Shown: positions 43,921 to 54,234, numbered from the stretch's first letter. The stretch is DNA of 64,000 nt from Spiractinospora alimapuensis (GCF_018437505.1 NZ_CP072467.1:5232010-5296009), one strand, 5' to 3'. Numbers and translations are program-made. The notes: generated by a model from the letters alone, not told the origin.

Positions 43921-45662
43921 CTGTCCAACGCGGCCTCCCGCTCAGCGGTGAGACCGGTCCAGTCCTCACTGGGCGCCGCCCACGCCACGGACACGTTGTC
44001 GCCGTTGGCGAGGGTGAAGTTTCGGCTCAGCATGTGCCGCCGTTCTCCACCCGAGCTCGTCCACTCGAACTCCCACTCCGCGACCGAGGTGTGGTCGCCC
44101 GGGACGCTGTCGGTGACGTCGGCCACGCGGATCCGCTCGTAGCCGGGCAGGCGACCGCTCGCGATGGTCTCGGACTCGTTCTGCTCCACGTGGGCCAGTT
44201 GGTCACTCATGGGGTGCGGTGTGGAGTCGATCTGTAGGAACGTTCCGGTCCGCGGTCCGTTGTAGTAGATGCTGGAGCCGTCGACGCGGCGTGTCCACCC
44301 GTCGGGAACCGCGATCTGGAACCCGTCGGGATCGTTGACGAGCTCCACACCGGGGACGTCGGCGACGTCCGGGGTCGGCTCGACATCGTGGTCGTCCTCG
44401 GGCTGGTCGTCCTCCTCGACCGGGTCGGCGTCGTCGGGGCCGGGCGCGTCGTCCTCGCTGGGTGAGGCGTCGTCGGCGGAGGCGTCCTGCCGCGCCGCCG
44501 CTGGGCTCGGTTCCTCGCCGCCGGTCGCGAAGACCACGATCGCCACCGCCACGACCAGTAACGCTCCGGTTCCGAGCACCATCGCCACCAGTGGCCAGGA
44601 CAGGCGAGAGCGCCGAGGGGTCGGTGCCGGCCCACTCGGGGCGACCAGCGTCCCCGTCTCCTGGCCCGACGGGGCGAAGACCGAGGTGGGTGTGGCGCCA
44701 GCCGGTGTGGCGACGGCCGGTGCGCTTGGTGGCTGGTCGTTGACCACCGTGGGCGCGTCCGTAGCCGGGACGGCAGAGGCCGCCGCACCGGACGCCTGTG
44801 GGGGCGTGGCGCCTCCTGGTCCGGACGGATCCAACAAGGCCCGGGCCTGTTCGGCGGTCATGCGCTGGGCGGGTTCCTTGCGCAACAACCCCGCGACGAG
44901 TGCGGGTAACGACCCCTCGGCGTGGATGGGGGCGGGTTCCTCCGACAACGCGGCACGCACCGTCTCCTCGGCGGTCGCGCGTTGGAACGGCCCGACCCCT
45001 TGGACGGCGTAGTAGGTCGTCGCGCCCAGCGACCACAGGTCACTCGCGGGTGTGGCCGGCACGAAGTGGAGCCGTTCGGGCGCGATGTAGCCCGGCGAAC
45101 CGACGACGCCGGAGGTGCCGGTGAGGTCACTGGCGCCGGAGACCTGGGCGATTCCGAAGTCGGTCAGCACCGCGCGACCGGACTCGGTGATCATCACGTT
45201 GGCCGGCTTCACGTCGCGGTGGACGATACCCAGCCGGTGCGCCGTGACCAGCGCGTCCAGCAGCTCGCCCACCCACCGGGCCACGTTCCGCGCGGCCACG
45301 GGGCCGTCACTCTGGACGAGGTCCCGCAGGGACCGCCCGCTGAGGAACTCCATGACGATCCACGGACGCCCGTCGTGCTCCACGACGTCGTGCACGGAGA
45401 CGATGCCGGGGTGGCTCCCCATGGCCGCGGCCCGCGCCTCGCGCTCCATGCGGGTGGCGAGCCGGGCGCGCTCGTCGGCAGCCATGCCGGCCGGGAGCAG
45501 CAACTCCTTCACCGCGACGGTGCGGTCGAGCCGCGTATCGTGGGCACGCCAGACCCGCCCCATGCCACCGCGGCCCAGCTCCTCGGTCAAGCGGTATCGG
45601 TCACCGACCACCCGCTCGACTCGCTGTGACGCTTCGTCAGCGTTCGAGTCGTCCGTACCCAC
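43908..45662 (-). CDS. Membrane Ser/Thr protein kinase with extracytoplasmic C-terminal domain
   Basis: A 584-residue PknB-type kinase. The catalytic domain (~20-280) has LGRGGMGRVWRAHDTRLD, VAVKELLLPAG, IVHRDVKPANVMITE, LTDFGIA and GSPGYIAPERL. A Pro/Ala-rich linker precedes one membrane segment (WPLVAMVLGTGALLVVAVAI). An acidic segment is followed by an extracytoplasmic beta-rich domain (DPDGFQIAVPDGWTRRVDGS) seen in actinobacterial membrane kinases. GTG 45662 is used because GAGGAG lies seven bases upstream. It overlaps the cobD end by 13 bases and is divergent from cobQ; ligand unknown. Confidence 0.9.
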   Translation of the reverse strand: MGTDDSNADEASQRVERVVGDRYRLTEELGRGGMGRVWRAHDTRLDRTVAVKELLLPAGMAADERARLATRMEREARAAAMGSHPGIVSVHDVVEHDGRPWIVMEFLSGRSLRDLVQSDGPVAARNVARWVGELLDALVTAHRLGIVHRDVKPANVMITESGRAVLTDFGIAQVSGASDLTGTSGVVGSPGYIAPERLHFVPATPASDLWSLGATTYYAVQGVGPFQRATAEETVRAALSEEPAPIHAEGSLPALVAGLLRKEPAQRMTAEQARALLDPSGPGGATPPQASGAAASAVPATDAPTVVNDQPPSAPAVATPAGATPTSVFAPSGQETGTLVAPSGPAPTPRRSRLSWPLVAMVLGTGALLVVAVAIVVFATGGEEPSPAAARQDASADDASPSEDDAPGPDDADPVEEDDQPEDDHDVEPTPDVADVPGVELVNDPDGFQIAVPDGWTRRVDGSSIYYNGPRTGTFLQIDSTPHPMSDQLAHVEQNESETIASGRLPGYERIRVADVTDSVPGDHTSVAEWEFEWTSSGGERRHMLSRNFTLANGDNVSVAWAAPSEDWTGLTAEREAALDSYSD

Positions 45663-45709
45663 CCGGGCTCCTCTCAGGAGTACGGGGCCGCCCCCCACCA
45701 GCTTGACCG

Positions 45710-45729
45710 CACTCACATTAGGGTGAGTG
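45710..45729. promoter_or_regulatory. Palindrome in the kinase-cobQ divergent promoter
   Basis: CACTCA (45710-45715) and TGAGTG (45724-45729) form an inverted repeat with an eight-base spacer in the divergent promoter between kinase and cobQ. It could be an operator for either gene; the regulator is unknown. Confidence 0.35.
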
Positions 45730-45810
45730 GCCGCACGGCGCCACAGGCACCGGAACGCGTACTCGGGCGGTACGAAGAGTGACGGAGGAAGAGTGGGGGA
45801 CGTCCACCCA

Positions 45811-47340
45811 ATGTGGAACGAGTCTAACCAGAACGGTACACACGGTGCTTTACTGGTCGCCGGTACGACCTCCGACGCCGGAAAGAGCGCCGTCGTGGCG
45901 GGGCTGTGCCGTTGGCTGCGGCGCCGCGGCGTCAAGGTCGCGCCGTTCAAGGCCCAGAACATGTCACTCAACTCGGTCGTCACACCTGACGGCGCCGAGA
46001 TCGGCCGCGCGCAGGCGATGCAGGCCGCCGCGTGCGAGATCGAACCCACGGCGGCGATGAACCCCGTCCTGCTCAAGCCCGGCAGCGACCGCAGCAGCCA
46101 GGTCGTCGTCCGCGGCCGGGCCATCGGCGAGGCGGACGCCACCACCTACCACGACTACCGTGCCCGGCTTCGTGACGTCGCCGTGGAGAGCCTCGCCGAA
46201 CTCCGCCGGGACCACGAGGTCGTCATCTGTGAGGGCGCGGGCAGCCCCGCGGAGATCAACCTGCGTGCCGGGGACATCGCCAACATGGGCCTCGCCCGGG
46301 CCGCCGGCCTCCCCACGGTCGTGGTCGGCGACATCGACCGCGGGGGTGTGTTCGCCGCACTCTACGGAACCCAAGCCCTCCTCGACCCCGAGGACCAGGC
46401 CCACATCGCGGGCTACATCATCAACAAGTTTCGCGGCGCGCCCGAACTCCTCGCCCCCGGCCTCGACATGTTGCGAGGCCACACCGGCCGCCCCGTGCTC
46501 GGCGTGCTGCCCTGGCTGAACGGGCTCTGGCTGGACGCAGAGGACTCCCTCGCGCTCTCCGCGGACCGTGGCCCGACCCAACCCCCGGCCGGGGCTGAGT
46601 CCCTGCGCGTGGCGGTGGTGCGACTTCCCCGCATCAGCAACTTCACCGACATCGACGCGCTGAGCGTGGAGCCCGGGGTCGACGTCCGCTTCGTGACCGC
46701 TCCCCACGAGCTGGACGGCGCGGACCTGGTCGTCCTGCCGGGGACCCGCGCCACCGTGGCCGATCTCGACTGGCTGCACGAGCGGGGACTGGCGGCGGCC
46801 CTACGGCGGCGCGCGGCGGAGCGACGCCCGATCCTGGGGATCTGCGGCGGCTACCAGATGCTCGCCCGCCACATCGACGACACCGTGGAGTCCCGCCGGG
46901 GCGGACGCGACGGCTTGGCGCTTCTCCCCACGACGGTCGCCTTCCAGCACGAGAAGATCCTGGGCCGCCCACTCGGTTCCGCCTACGACCACCCCGTCCG
47001 GGGCTACGAGATCCACCACGGACTCACCACCGTCCACGACGCGCCGGGCACCGACTCCGAGCCCTTCCTCGACGGCTGCCGCCAGGGCGCGGTGTTCGGC
47101 ACCACCTGGCACGGCGCCCTGGAGAACGACGCCTTCCGCCGCGCCTTCCTCACCGACGTCGCCGGCCGAGCCACCCGCTCCTTCGTTCCCGCCCCCACCA
47201 CCGACTTCGCCGCCGCCCGCGCCGCCCGCCTCGACGCCCTGGGCGACCTCGTCGAACATAACCTGGACACCGACGCGGTGTGGCGCCTCATCGAACAGGG
47301 GGCACCGTCTGGCCTGCCCACTATCGGCCCGCACGCCTGA
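45811..47340 (+). CDS. cobQ: Cobyric acid synthase
   Basis: A 509-residue glutamine-dependent amidotransferase that amidates side chains b, d, e and g of adenosylcobyrinic acid a,c-diamide. The N-terminal P-loop-like part has [35 protein letters not shown] and [16 protein letters not shown]. The C-terminal glutaminase has [13 protein letters not shown] (nucleophile Cys) and a late WHGALEN His region. ATG 45811 is chosen; GTG 45793 with GGAGG upstream is possible. Confidence 0.95.
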   Translation: MWNESNQNGTHGALLVAGTTSDAGKSAVVAGLCRWLRRRGVKVAPFKAQNMSLNSVVTPDGAEIGRAQAMQAAACEIEPTAAMNPVLLKPGSDRSSQVVVRGRAIGEADATTYHDYRARLRDVAVESLAELRRDHEVVICEGAGSPAEINLRAGDIANMGLARAAGLPTVVVGDIDRGGVFAALYGTQALLDPEDQAHIAGYIINKFRGAPELLAPGLDMLRGHTGRPVLGVLPWLNGLWLDAEDSLALSADRGPTQPPAGAESLRVAVVRLPRISNFTDIDALSVEPGVDVRFVTAPHELDGADLVVLPGTRATVADLDWLHERGLAAALRRRAAERRPILGICGGYQMLARHIDDTVESRRGGRDGLALLPTTVAFQHEKILGRPLGSAYDHPVRGYEIHHGLTTVHDAPGTDSEPFLDGCRQGAVFGTTWHGALENDAFRRAFLTDVAGRATRSFVPAPTTDFAAARAARLDALGDLVEHNLDTDAVWRLIEQGAPSGLPTIGPHA

Positions 47341-47370
47341 GGCACGGAGCGGACCGGAGGACCGAGGGCG

Positions 47371-47796
47371 TGGTACGCGCCGGATGGGGCCAGCCCCCGC
47401 GCCTGGGGGAGAGGCTCGGCATCGGGGCGAACGACTGGAAGACCCTGGGCCTGCTCGAGCAGCACGGCCCGATGGCGGCCGGGGAGATCGCTCGGCTCTC
47501 CGTGCGGCGCCGACCTCCGTCACCGGAGTGCTCACGCGCCTGGAGCGGCGGGGATACGTACGGTGGCGCGAGGACGCGCGGGACGGGCGCCGTGTCGTCG
47601 TCGAACTCTCGGAGGGACCACGACGTCGCACCCAAACCCTGATCGCGACGACGACCGCCGCCTCGACCGGCTTCTGGATCGATTCACCCTGCCCGAGCTC
47701 GAGACGATCGCCGGGTTCCTGGAAGCCCACGCCCGGTTCCAGGCGGGGGCCACCGCCGACCTGAGCGCTCAGGAACCCGCCATCGACCGGATGTAG
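47371..47796 (+). pseudogene. MarR-family regulator, multiply frameshifted
   Basis: Three plus-strand frames each hold part of a MarR protein: GANDWKTLGLLEQHGPMAAG, then SVTGVLTRLERRGYVRWRED (recognition helix and wing), then RLDRLLDRFTLPELETIAGF (dimer helix). Two indels, near 47515 and 47630, break it, and the N-terminal helices are missing. It lies between cobQ and a small membrane protein gene that overlaps its end. Confidence 0.75.
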
Positions 47797-48320
47797 GCGA
47801 ACTGGGTGTGCACCTGCTGTACCTGGGCCGCGTTGTGGATCGGGATCATCGTCACGTGGTAGTGCTCGTTGGAGCGCACCGTGACCTGGATCCCGCCCTG
47901 CACCGTGGTTTCCTTCGCCAACAGGAAGAACAGGCTGAACACGCAGACGAAGAAGAACCCGATCAGCGCCACCGCCAACGCCCAGCTCGGCAGCTTCTGG
48001 TGGTACTGAGTCATGTCGTTGATCGTCCACTGGCTGCCCGCGAGGGGGAACGTGGCCGACGGCGTGATCACCTCGTTCTGGGTGATGGTGATGTCCCCCA
48101 GTTGGGCGATGGGCGCTCCGCTCGGCTGGGCGGGGACCCCGCCGCCGGGGGGCAACGCCTGCCAGCCGCCGCTCTGCGGGTTGTACGGCTCGATCTGTCC
48201 ATACCCGGGATCCCCGGGCTGGGGACCAGTCCCGAAGGGGTTCGCCGGATCGGCGCCGTAGGCGGGCTGGTCGGCGTTGTAGGGGTCGCCGTAGGGGTCC
48301 GGCGGTCCGGGGTAGCTCAT
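47769..48320 (-). CDS. Small single-pass membrane protein with Pro/Gly/Tyr-rich N-terminus
   Basis: A 183-residue protein. Residues 1-65 are a low-complexity Pro/Gly/Tyr/Gln-rich tail (MSYPGPPDPYGDPYNADQPA). A short segment SATFPLAGSQWTINDMTQY leads to one strong membrane segment (LAVALIGFFFVCVFSLFFLL) and a beta-rich C-terminus (GGIQVTVRSNEHYHVTMIPI). Similar small proteins are common in actinomycetes without known function. The gene overlaps the MarR remnant on the opposite strand. Confidence 0.75.
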   Translation of the reverse strand: MSYPGPPDPYGDPYNADQPAYGADPANPFGTGPQPGDPGYGQIEPYNPQSGGWQALPPGGGVPAQPSGAPIAQLGDITITQNEVITPSATFPLAGSQWTINDMTQYHQKLPSWALAVALIGFFFVCVFSLFFLLAKETTVQGGIQVTVRSNEHYHVTMIPIHNAAQVQQVHTQFAYIRSMAGS

Positions 48321-48364
48321 GCAGAGGATTGTGACAGAAAACCCTGTGTTTCATGATCGCCTGG

Positions 48365-48580
48365 GTGTTCCCGAGTCCGGGAACCCGACGCGCCGCACCG
48401 TCCCAACATCCCGTCTGGGAGAATCAGCCGGGGCGAGCGCAGGAACCCGGTGGGAGTCCGGGGCGGTCCCGCCACTGTGTTCGGGGAGTGACCTCGCTGG
48501 GGTGTGCCACTGTCGCACGAGTGCGCGATGGGAAGGCCGTGGGGGAACAACGATCCGAGAGCCAGGACACTGCGCCGCGG
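48365..48580 (+). promoter_or_regulatory. Cobalamin riboswitch before cobN
   Basis: The leader of cobN contains cobalamin aptamer landmarks in order: GGAACCCGGTGGGAGTCCGG, CGGTCCCGCCACTGTG, GGAAGGCC, and a final GAGCCAGGACACTGC, the B12 box. Spacing over ~210 bases agrees with the class. It should lower cobN expression when adenosylcobalamin is abundant. Boundaries are approximate. Confidence 0.9.
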
Positions 48581-48636
48581 ACCACTAGTTTCTCGACCGG
48601 GGTCGTGGAGTGCCCCGAGGGAAGGATCGACACAAC

Positions 48637-51600
48637 GTGGCAACCATCCTGTTGCTGTCCACCGCCGACACCGAACTGCTCGCGGCCCGGAGCGCCGACG
48701 TCGGCTACCGCACCGCCAACCCCGCCCGCCTCGACCCCCGGGACCTGCCCGCGTTGCTGGAGGGCGTGGACGTCGCGGTGCTACGCATCCTCGGCGGGCG
48801 CCGAGCCTGGCCCGACGGAACCGACGCGCTGCGCGCCAGCGGCGTCCCCCTGGTCGCCCTCGGCGGCGAGGCCGCGCCCGACGCCGACATGATCGAGCTG
48901 TCCACCGTCCCCGCCGGAGTCGCCACCCAGGCCCACACCTACCTCGCCGAGGGCGGCGTCGCGAACCTCCGTGAGATGGCGCGGTTCCTCTCCGACACCG
49001 TGCTGCTCACCGGAGAGGGGTTCGCCCCGCCCGAGCCCATGCCCGAGTTCGGCGTACACGGCCCCGAACCGGAGGTGACACCCGGGCGGCCCACCGTCGC
49101 CGTCGTGTTCTACCGGGCACACGAACTCTCCGGCAACACCGCGTTCGTCGACACCCTCTGCCGAGCGATCGACACCGCCGGCGGAACGCCACTGCCCGTC
49201 TTCACCGGCTCCCTACGCGGTGTCACCCAGGACACCCACCCGGAACTCTTCCAGATCCTGCGGCGCGCCGACGCCGTGATCACCACCGTCCTCGCCGCCG
49301 GAGGAAGCAGGCCCGCCGACGCGGTCGCGGGCGGCGAGGACGACTCCTGGGACGCCGGAGCGCTCGCCGCCCTCGACGTGCCCATCCTGCAGGGCATGGT
49401 CCTCACCACCAGCCGGGACGCCTGGGCGGCGTCCGACGCCGCGCTCACCCCGATGGACGCGGGAATGCAGGTCGCGATCCCCGAGTTCGACGGCCGCCTC
49501 ATCACGGTCCCCTTCTCCTTCAAGGAGACGACCGAGGAGACCGGCGACATCCCCGTCTACGTCGCCGACCCCGAGCGCGCCGCCCGCGTGGCCGGCCTCG
49601 CCGTCGCCCACGCCCGCCTCCGTGGCGTCCCCACGCCGTCGCGCCGCCTCGCCATGGTGCTCTCCGCCTACCCCACCAAACACGCCCGAGTCGGCAACGC
49701 CGTCGGTCTCGACACCCCCGCCTCCGCCGTGCGTCTGCTGCGCGCCCTCGGCGAGCGCGGCTACGACCTCGGAACCGACGACGGCCTCTGGCGCGTCCCG
49801 GCCCCCGAGGAGGACCGCCGCGCCGACGACGGCGACCCGCTGATCCACACCCTCATCGCCGCCGGAGGTCACGACCAGGAGTGGCTCACCGAAGAGCAGC
49901 TTGAGCAGGCCGAGACCCGGGTTCCGCTGGCCGACTACCAACGCTGGTTCGCGGCGCTGCCCCAGCCCCTGCGCGACTCCGTCACCGCGGCCTGGGGGGA
50001 GCCTCCGGGCGAGCTCTACGTGACCGAGGGCACGCACGGGCCGGAGATCGTCATCGCGTCCCTGCGTTTCGGCAACGTGGTCTTCATGCTGCAGCCGCCG
50101 CGCGGCTTCGGCGAGAACCCCATCGCCATCTACCACGACCCCGAACTCGCCCCCTCGCACCACTACCTCGCCGCCTACCTGTGGTTGCAGACCGCCGTGG
50201 ACGACGGCGGGTTCGGCGCCCACGCCGTCGTCCACGTGGGCAAGCACGGAACCCTGGAGTGGCTCCCCGGCAAGGGCATCGGGCTCGCCGCGGAGGACCC
50301 GCCGGACGCCGTGCTGGGCGACCTGCCGATGATCTACCCCTTCATCGTCAACGATCCCGGCGAGGGCACCCAGGCGAAGCGTCGCGCCCACGCCACCATC
50401 GTGGACCACCTGGTCCCGCCGATGGCCCGCGCCGACACCTACGGCGACATCGCCAAACTGGAGCAGCTCCTCGACGAGTACGCCCTCGTCAGTGACCTGG
50501 ACCCCGACAAGGCCCCCACCCTGCGTGCCCAGATCTGGACTCTGATCAAGGCGGCCGAACTCCACCACGACCTCGACACCGACGCCATGCCCGACGATGA
50601 GGAGTTCGACGACTTCGTCATGCACGTCGACGGCTATCTGTGCGAGATCAAGGACGTGCAGATCCGCGACGGTCTGCACGTCCTCGGTGACGCCCCCGAG
50701 GGGGAGGCGCGCGTCAACCTGGTGCTGGCCGTGTTGCGCGCGGCCCAGATGTGGGGCAACAAGGCCGCCGCCCTCCCCGGCCTACGGGCCGTGATCGCGC
50801 GGAACTTCGGCCTCGACGAGCGCGAGCTGCTCGCCGAACCCGGCGTTCCGATCGCCGTCCCCGACGGGCTGACCCGCTTGGTCGACGGCCCCGCCCGCAC
50901 CGCCTCCGACGCGATCGACCTCATCGACACCCTCGCCCGGCGCATGGTCACCACGATGGAGGAGGAGTCCTGGGCGGAGGAAGCGATCCCCGGCGTCGTC
51001 CGGACCGTCCTCGGTGACGACCTGGACGCGGCGCGGGAGGTGCTCGCGTTCGCGGTGACCGAGGTCGTTCCCCGGCTCGCCGGTACCGGTGGGGAACTCG
51101 ACGCCGTGCTGCACGCCCTCGACGGTGGGCACATCCCCGCGGGCCCGTCGGGATCACCCACCCGCGGACTGGTCAACGTCCTGCCCACCGGCCGCAACTT
51201 CTACGCCGTGGACCCCAAGGCCGTCCCCTCGCGGAACTCCTGGGAGGTGGGCCAGGCCCTCGCCGACTCCCTCATCCGGCGCCACCTCGACGACACCGGG
51301 GAGTACCCGCGCTCGGTCGGCCTCACCGTGTGGGGAACCGCCGCCATGCGCACCCAGGGCGACGACGTCGCCGAGGTGCTCGCCCTGCTCGGCGTGCGCC
51401 CTCTGTGGGACGACGCGTCGCGCCGGGTCACCGGCTTCGAAGTGGTTCCGGTGGAGGAACTGGGCCGTCCCCGCGTGGACGTCACCCTGCGCATCTCCGG
51501 GTTCTTCCGGGACGCCTTCCCCCACGTGCTCGCCCTGATCGACGACGCCATCACCGCCGTGGCGGAACTCGACGAACCAGGGGAGGAGAACTTCCCCCGC

Positions 51601-52371
51601 GCCCACGCCCTCGCCGACCACGCCGACCACGGAGACTGGCGTCGTGCCACGACCCGCGTCTTCGGGTCCCGGCCCGGTGCCTACGGCGCCGGACTACTCC
51701 AGTTGATCGACTCCGGGAACTGGCGTGACGACGCCGACCTCGCCGAGGTGTACGCGTCGTGGGGCGGCTACGCCTACGGTCGCGGCATGGACGGCCGCGA
51801 GGCGCGGGCCGACATGGAGGCGTCGTTCCGTCGGATCTCGGTCGCCGCGAAGAACACCGACTCCCGTGAACACGACATCGCCGACTCCGACGACTACTAC
51901 CAGTACCACGGCGGCATGGTCGCCATGGTGCGCTCGCTCAGTGGCGAGAGCCCCCGCGCGTACGTCGGCGACTCCGCCACCCCGGACTCCGTGCGCACCC
52001 GCAGTCTCGCCGAGGAGACCCGCCGGGTGTTCCGTTCGCGCGTGGTCAATCCGCGCTGGATCGGTGCCATGCGCGCCCACGGCTACAAGGGCGCCTTCGA
52101 GCTCGCCGCCACCGTCGACTACCTCTTCGGCTACGACGCGACCGCGGGTGTGGTCGACGACTGGATGTACGCCACGCTCGCCGAGACCTACGTCTTCGAC
52201 GAGGAGAACCGGCGGTTCCTCTCCGAGGCCAATCCCTGGGCGTTGCGCGGTATGACCGAACGACTCCTCGAGGCCGCGGACCGGGGACTGTGGGGCGAAC
52301 CCGACCCCGAGCTGCTCCAGCGTCTACGCGCCAGCTACCTGGAGTTGGAGGGGGAGCTGGAGGACGGCTGA
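48637..52371 (+). CDS. cobN: Cobaltochelatase subunit CobN
   Basis: A 1244-residue large subunit of the aerobic cobaltochelatase that inserts cobalt into hydrogenobyrinate a,c-diamide. It has CobN/BchH-family blocks: VLSAYPTKHARVGNAVGLDT, VHVGKHGTLEWLPGKGIGLA, YPFIVNDPGEGTQAKRRAHA, FYAVDPKAVPSRNSWEVGQA and a late KGAFELAATVDYLFGYDA. GTG 48637 after AAGGA gives a normal start; ATG 48610 is an in-frame alternative. It is under the cobalamin riboswitch. Confidence 0.96.
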   Translation: MATILLLSTADTELLAARSADVGYRTANPARLDPRDLPALLEGVDVAVLRILGGRRAWPDGTDALRASGVPLVALGGEAAPDADMIELSTVPAGVATQAHTYLAEGGVANLREMARFLSDTVLLTGEGFAPPEPMPEFGVHGPEPEVTPGRPTVAVVFYRAHELSGNTAFVDTLCRAIDTAGGTPLPVFTGSLRGVTQDTHPELFQILRRADAVITTVLAAGGSRPADAVAGGEDDSWDAGALAALDVPILQGMVLTTSRDAWAASDAALTPMDAGMQVAIPEFDGRLITVPFSFKETTEETGDIPVYVADPERAARVAGLAVAHARLRGVPTPSRRLAMVLSAYPTKHARVGNAVGLDTPASAVRLLRALGERGYDLGTDDGLWRVPAPEEDRRADDGDPLIHTLIAAGGHDQEWLTEEQLEQAETRVPLADYQRWFAALPQPLRDSVTAAWGEPPGELYVTEGTHGPEIVIASLRFGNVVFMLQPPRGFGENPIAIYHDPELAPSHHYLAAYLWLQTAVDDGGFGAHAVVHVGKHGTLEWLPGKGIGLAAEDPPDAVLGDLPMIYPFIVNDPGEGTQAKRRAHATIVDHLVPPMARADTYGDIAKLEQLLDEYALVSDLDPDKAPTLRAQIWTLIKAAELHHDLDTDAMPDDEEFDDFVMHVDGYLCEIKDVQIRDGLHVLGDAPEGEARVNLVLAVLRAAQMWGNKAAALPGLRAVIARNFGLDERELLAEPGVPIAVPDGLTRLVDGPARTASDAIDLIDTLARRMVTTMEEESWAEEAIPGVVRTVLGDDLDAAREVLAFAVTEVVPRLAGTGGELDAVLHALDGGHIPAGPSGSPTRGLVNVLPTGRNFYAVDPKAVPSRNSWEVGQALADSLIRRHLDDTGEYPRSVGLTVWGTAAMRTQGDDVAEVLALLGVRPLWDDASRRVTGFEVVPVEELGRPRVDVTLRISGFFRDAFPHVLALIDDAITAVAELDEPGEENFPRAHALADHADHGDWRRATTRVFGSRPGAYGAGLLQLIDSGNWRDDADLAEVYASWGGYAYGRGMDGREARADMEASFRRISVAAKNTDSREHDIADSDDYYQYHGGMVAMVRSLSGESPRAYVGDSATPDSVRTRSLAEETRRVFRSRVVNPRWIGAMRAHGYKGAFELAATVDYLFGYDATAGVVDDWMYATLAETYVFDEENRRFLSEANPWALRGMTERLLEAADRGLWGEPDPELLQRLRASYLELEGELEDG

Positions 52372-52576
52372 TCCCTTCCCGCCGACCGTCGACGGGACTA
52401 CCATTTCCGGACACGCCCCGCGCAGCGAGTGCAGGGGCGTAACCGGACGGGAATGCCTCTAGTGATGGGTCGCTGGCGGACCGTGAACGCTGTTATGTGG
52501 ATGGCCGAAACGCCTGTCCCGCGTGGCGGTCCGCGGGGTACGTTAGGGGTACCCGCTCAGACGGGAGGGCGATGCG

Positions 52577-53020
52577 ATGCCGTGGTGGATTCTCTGGTTG
52601 ATCGCTGCCGCAGCCCTGGGCGCCGCGGAGTTCCTCACCTTGACCCTGGCCTTCGGCCTGCTCGCCGTCGCCGCTCTGGTCGCGGCGATCGTCGCCGGGC
52701 TGGGGTTGCCGGTCGTCATTCAGACGTTGGCCTTCGCGTTGACCGCAGGCGCTGGACTGGCGATCGTGCGTCCGATCGCCAAACGGCACATGTCCCACCC
52801 ACCGGTGATCCGTGAGGGCACCGACGCGCTCGTCGGCCGCCACGCGGTGGTCTTGGAGGAGGTCACCGCGGCCCACGGGCTCATCAAACTCTCCGGAGAG
52901 GAATGGTCTGCCCGCGCGTTGGACGACGCCCAGGTCATCCCGGAGGGAACACTCGTGGACGTGATGGAGATCGACGGCGCGACGGCCGTCGTGTACCCAC
53001 GCGATGAACTACTTCGATAA
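52577..53020 (+). CDS. NfeD-family membrane protein
   Basis: A 147-residue protein with MPWWILWLIAAAALGAAEFL and two or three membrane segments, then a soluble OB-fold domain (TDALVGRHAVVLEEVTAAHG, LIKLSGEEWSARA). NfeD proteins pair with SPFH proteins; the SPFH gene follows 26 bases downstream. Possibly in membrane microdomain maintenance. Confidence 0.9.
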   Translation: MPWWILWLIAAAALGAAEFLTLTLAFGLLAVAALVAAIVAGLGLPVVIQTLAFALTAGAGLAIVRPIAKRHMSHPPVIREGTDALVGRHAVVLEEVTAAHGLIKLSGEEWSARALDDAQVIPEGTLVDVMEIDGATAVVYPRDELLR

Positions 53021-53046
53021 CCCTGCTGAATTGAGGCGAGGGAGAG

Positions 53047-54150
53047 ATGCCCGACCTAATCGTTCCGATCGTCATCATCGCCGCGCTGGTGGTGTTCGCG
53101 GTGATGTCGACGGTGCGCGTCGTGCCACAGGCGCGTCGCTACAACGTCGAACGTTTCGGACGCTTCCGCACCACACTGCAACCGGGACTCAACTTCATCA
53201 TCCCGATGGTGGATCGGATCAACACCCGGCTGGATATCCGGGAACAGGTTTTCTCCTCCCGGCCCCAGCCGGTCATCACCCAGGACAACCTGGTCGTCAA
53301 CATAGACACGGTGCTCTACTACCAGATCACCGACCCACGGGCGGCTGCCTACGAGGTGGCCAACTACCTGCAGGCGATCGACCAGCTCACGGTCACCACC
53401 CTGCGTAACGTCATCGGCTCCATGGACCTGGAGCGCACGTTGACCTCCCGCGAGGAGATCAACATGCAGCTACGCACCGTCCTGGACGAGGCCACCGGCA
53501 AGTGGGGGATCCGAGTGAACCGGGTGGAGATCAAGGCGATCGACCCGCCGCCCACGATCAAGGAGGCGATGGAGAAGCAGATGCGGGCCGAGCGCGACAA
53601 GCGCGCCGCCATCCTGCACGCCGAAGGCGAGCGCCAGTCCCGCATCCTCACCGCGGAGGGAGCCCGCCAGCAGGCCATCCTGGAGGCCCAGGGTGACCAA
53701 CAGGCCGCCATTCTCCGCGCCGACGGTGAGGCCAAGGCCGTGGAGCGCGTCTTCCAGGCCGTCCACACCAACAACGCCGACCCCAAGGTGCTGGCCTACA
53801 AGTACCTGGAGACCCTGCCCGAGATCGCCGGCGGCGAGAACAACACCTTCTGGGTCATCCCCGGCGAACTCACCCAGGCGGTCCGCACAGTCACCGACGC
53901 CTTCACCGGCGGGACGAAGGACGGCACGGGCGTCGCGCCGACCCCTCCCCAGTCCGAGACCGGGGACACCGAGTCGACGCAGGACGAGGAGGGAACCCCG
54001 GCACTCACCAGCGGAGCACCGTCCCTCGACGCCATGTCGGCCGCCGAACAGGCCCGAGAGGAAGCCGAGGCGGCCGTCAACCAGGCCAAGGCCGACGCCG
54101 AGGCCGCCACCCAGGGGAAGATGTCGGCCGAGGAGCCCGGCGAGTCGTGA
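53047..54150 (+). CDS. SPFH/Band 7 membrane protein (QmcA/stomatin-like)
   Basis: A 367-residue protein: an N-terminal membrane anchor, the SPFH domain (VPQARRYNVERFGRFRTTLQ, PGLNFIIPMVDRINTRLDIR, DNLVVNIDTVLYYQI), then a coiled coil with repeated Ala/Gln/Glu/Arg motifs (AEGERQSRILTAEGARQQAI, LEAQGDQQAAILRADGEAKA). The C-terminal ~80 residues are acidic and Ala-rich. Family members organise membrane microdomains and influence proteolysis. It follows nfeD in the same unit. Confidence 0.93.
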   Translation: MPDLIVPIVIIAALVVFAVMSTVRVVPQARRYNVERFGRFRTTLQPGLNFIIPMVDRINTRLDIREQVFSSRPQPVITQDNLVVNIDTVLYYQITDPRAAAYEVANYLQAIDQLTVTTLRNVIGSMDLERTLTSREEINMQLRTVLDEATGKWGIRVNRVEIKAIDPPPTIKEAMEKQMRAERDKRAAILHAEGERQSRILTAEGARQQAILEAQGDQQAAILRADGEAKAVERVFQAVHTNNADPKVLAYKYLETLPEIAGGENNTFWVIPGELTQAVRTVTDAFTGGTKDGTGVAPTPPQSETGDTESTQDEEGTPALTSGAPSLDAMSAAEQAREEAEAAVNQAKADAEAATQGKMSAEEPGES

Positions 54151-54234
54151 CGCCAGGCGCGGCGGGCGGCGCCCCCGTGCTCCCGGCCGGGCGGTCCCGT
54201 CCCAGGGAACGCACGGGGCGCGTCGCCTCCGCTC

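Noticed and set aside
49213-50679. 488-codon minus-strand ORF inside cobN
   Set aside because: Antisense to a complete cobN; composition rich in Gly, Val and His as expected for the complement.
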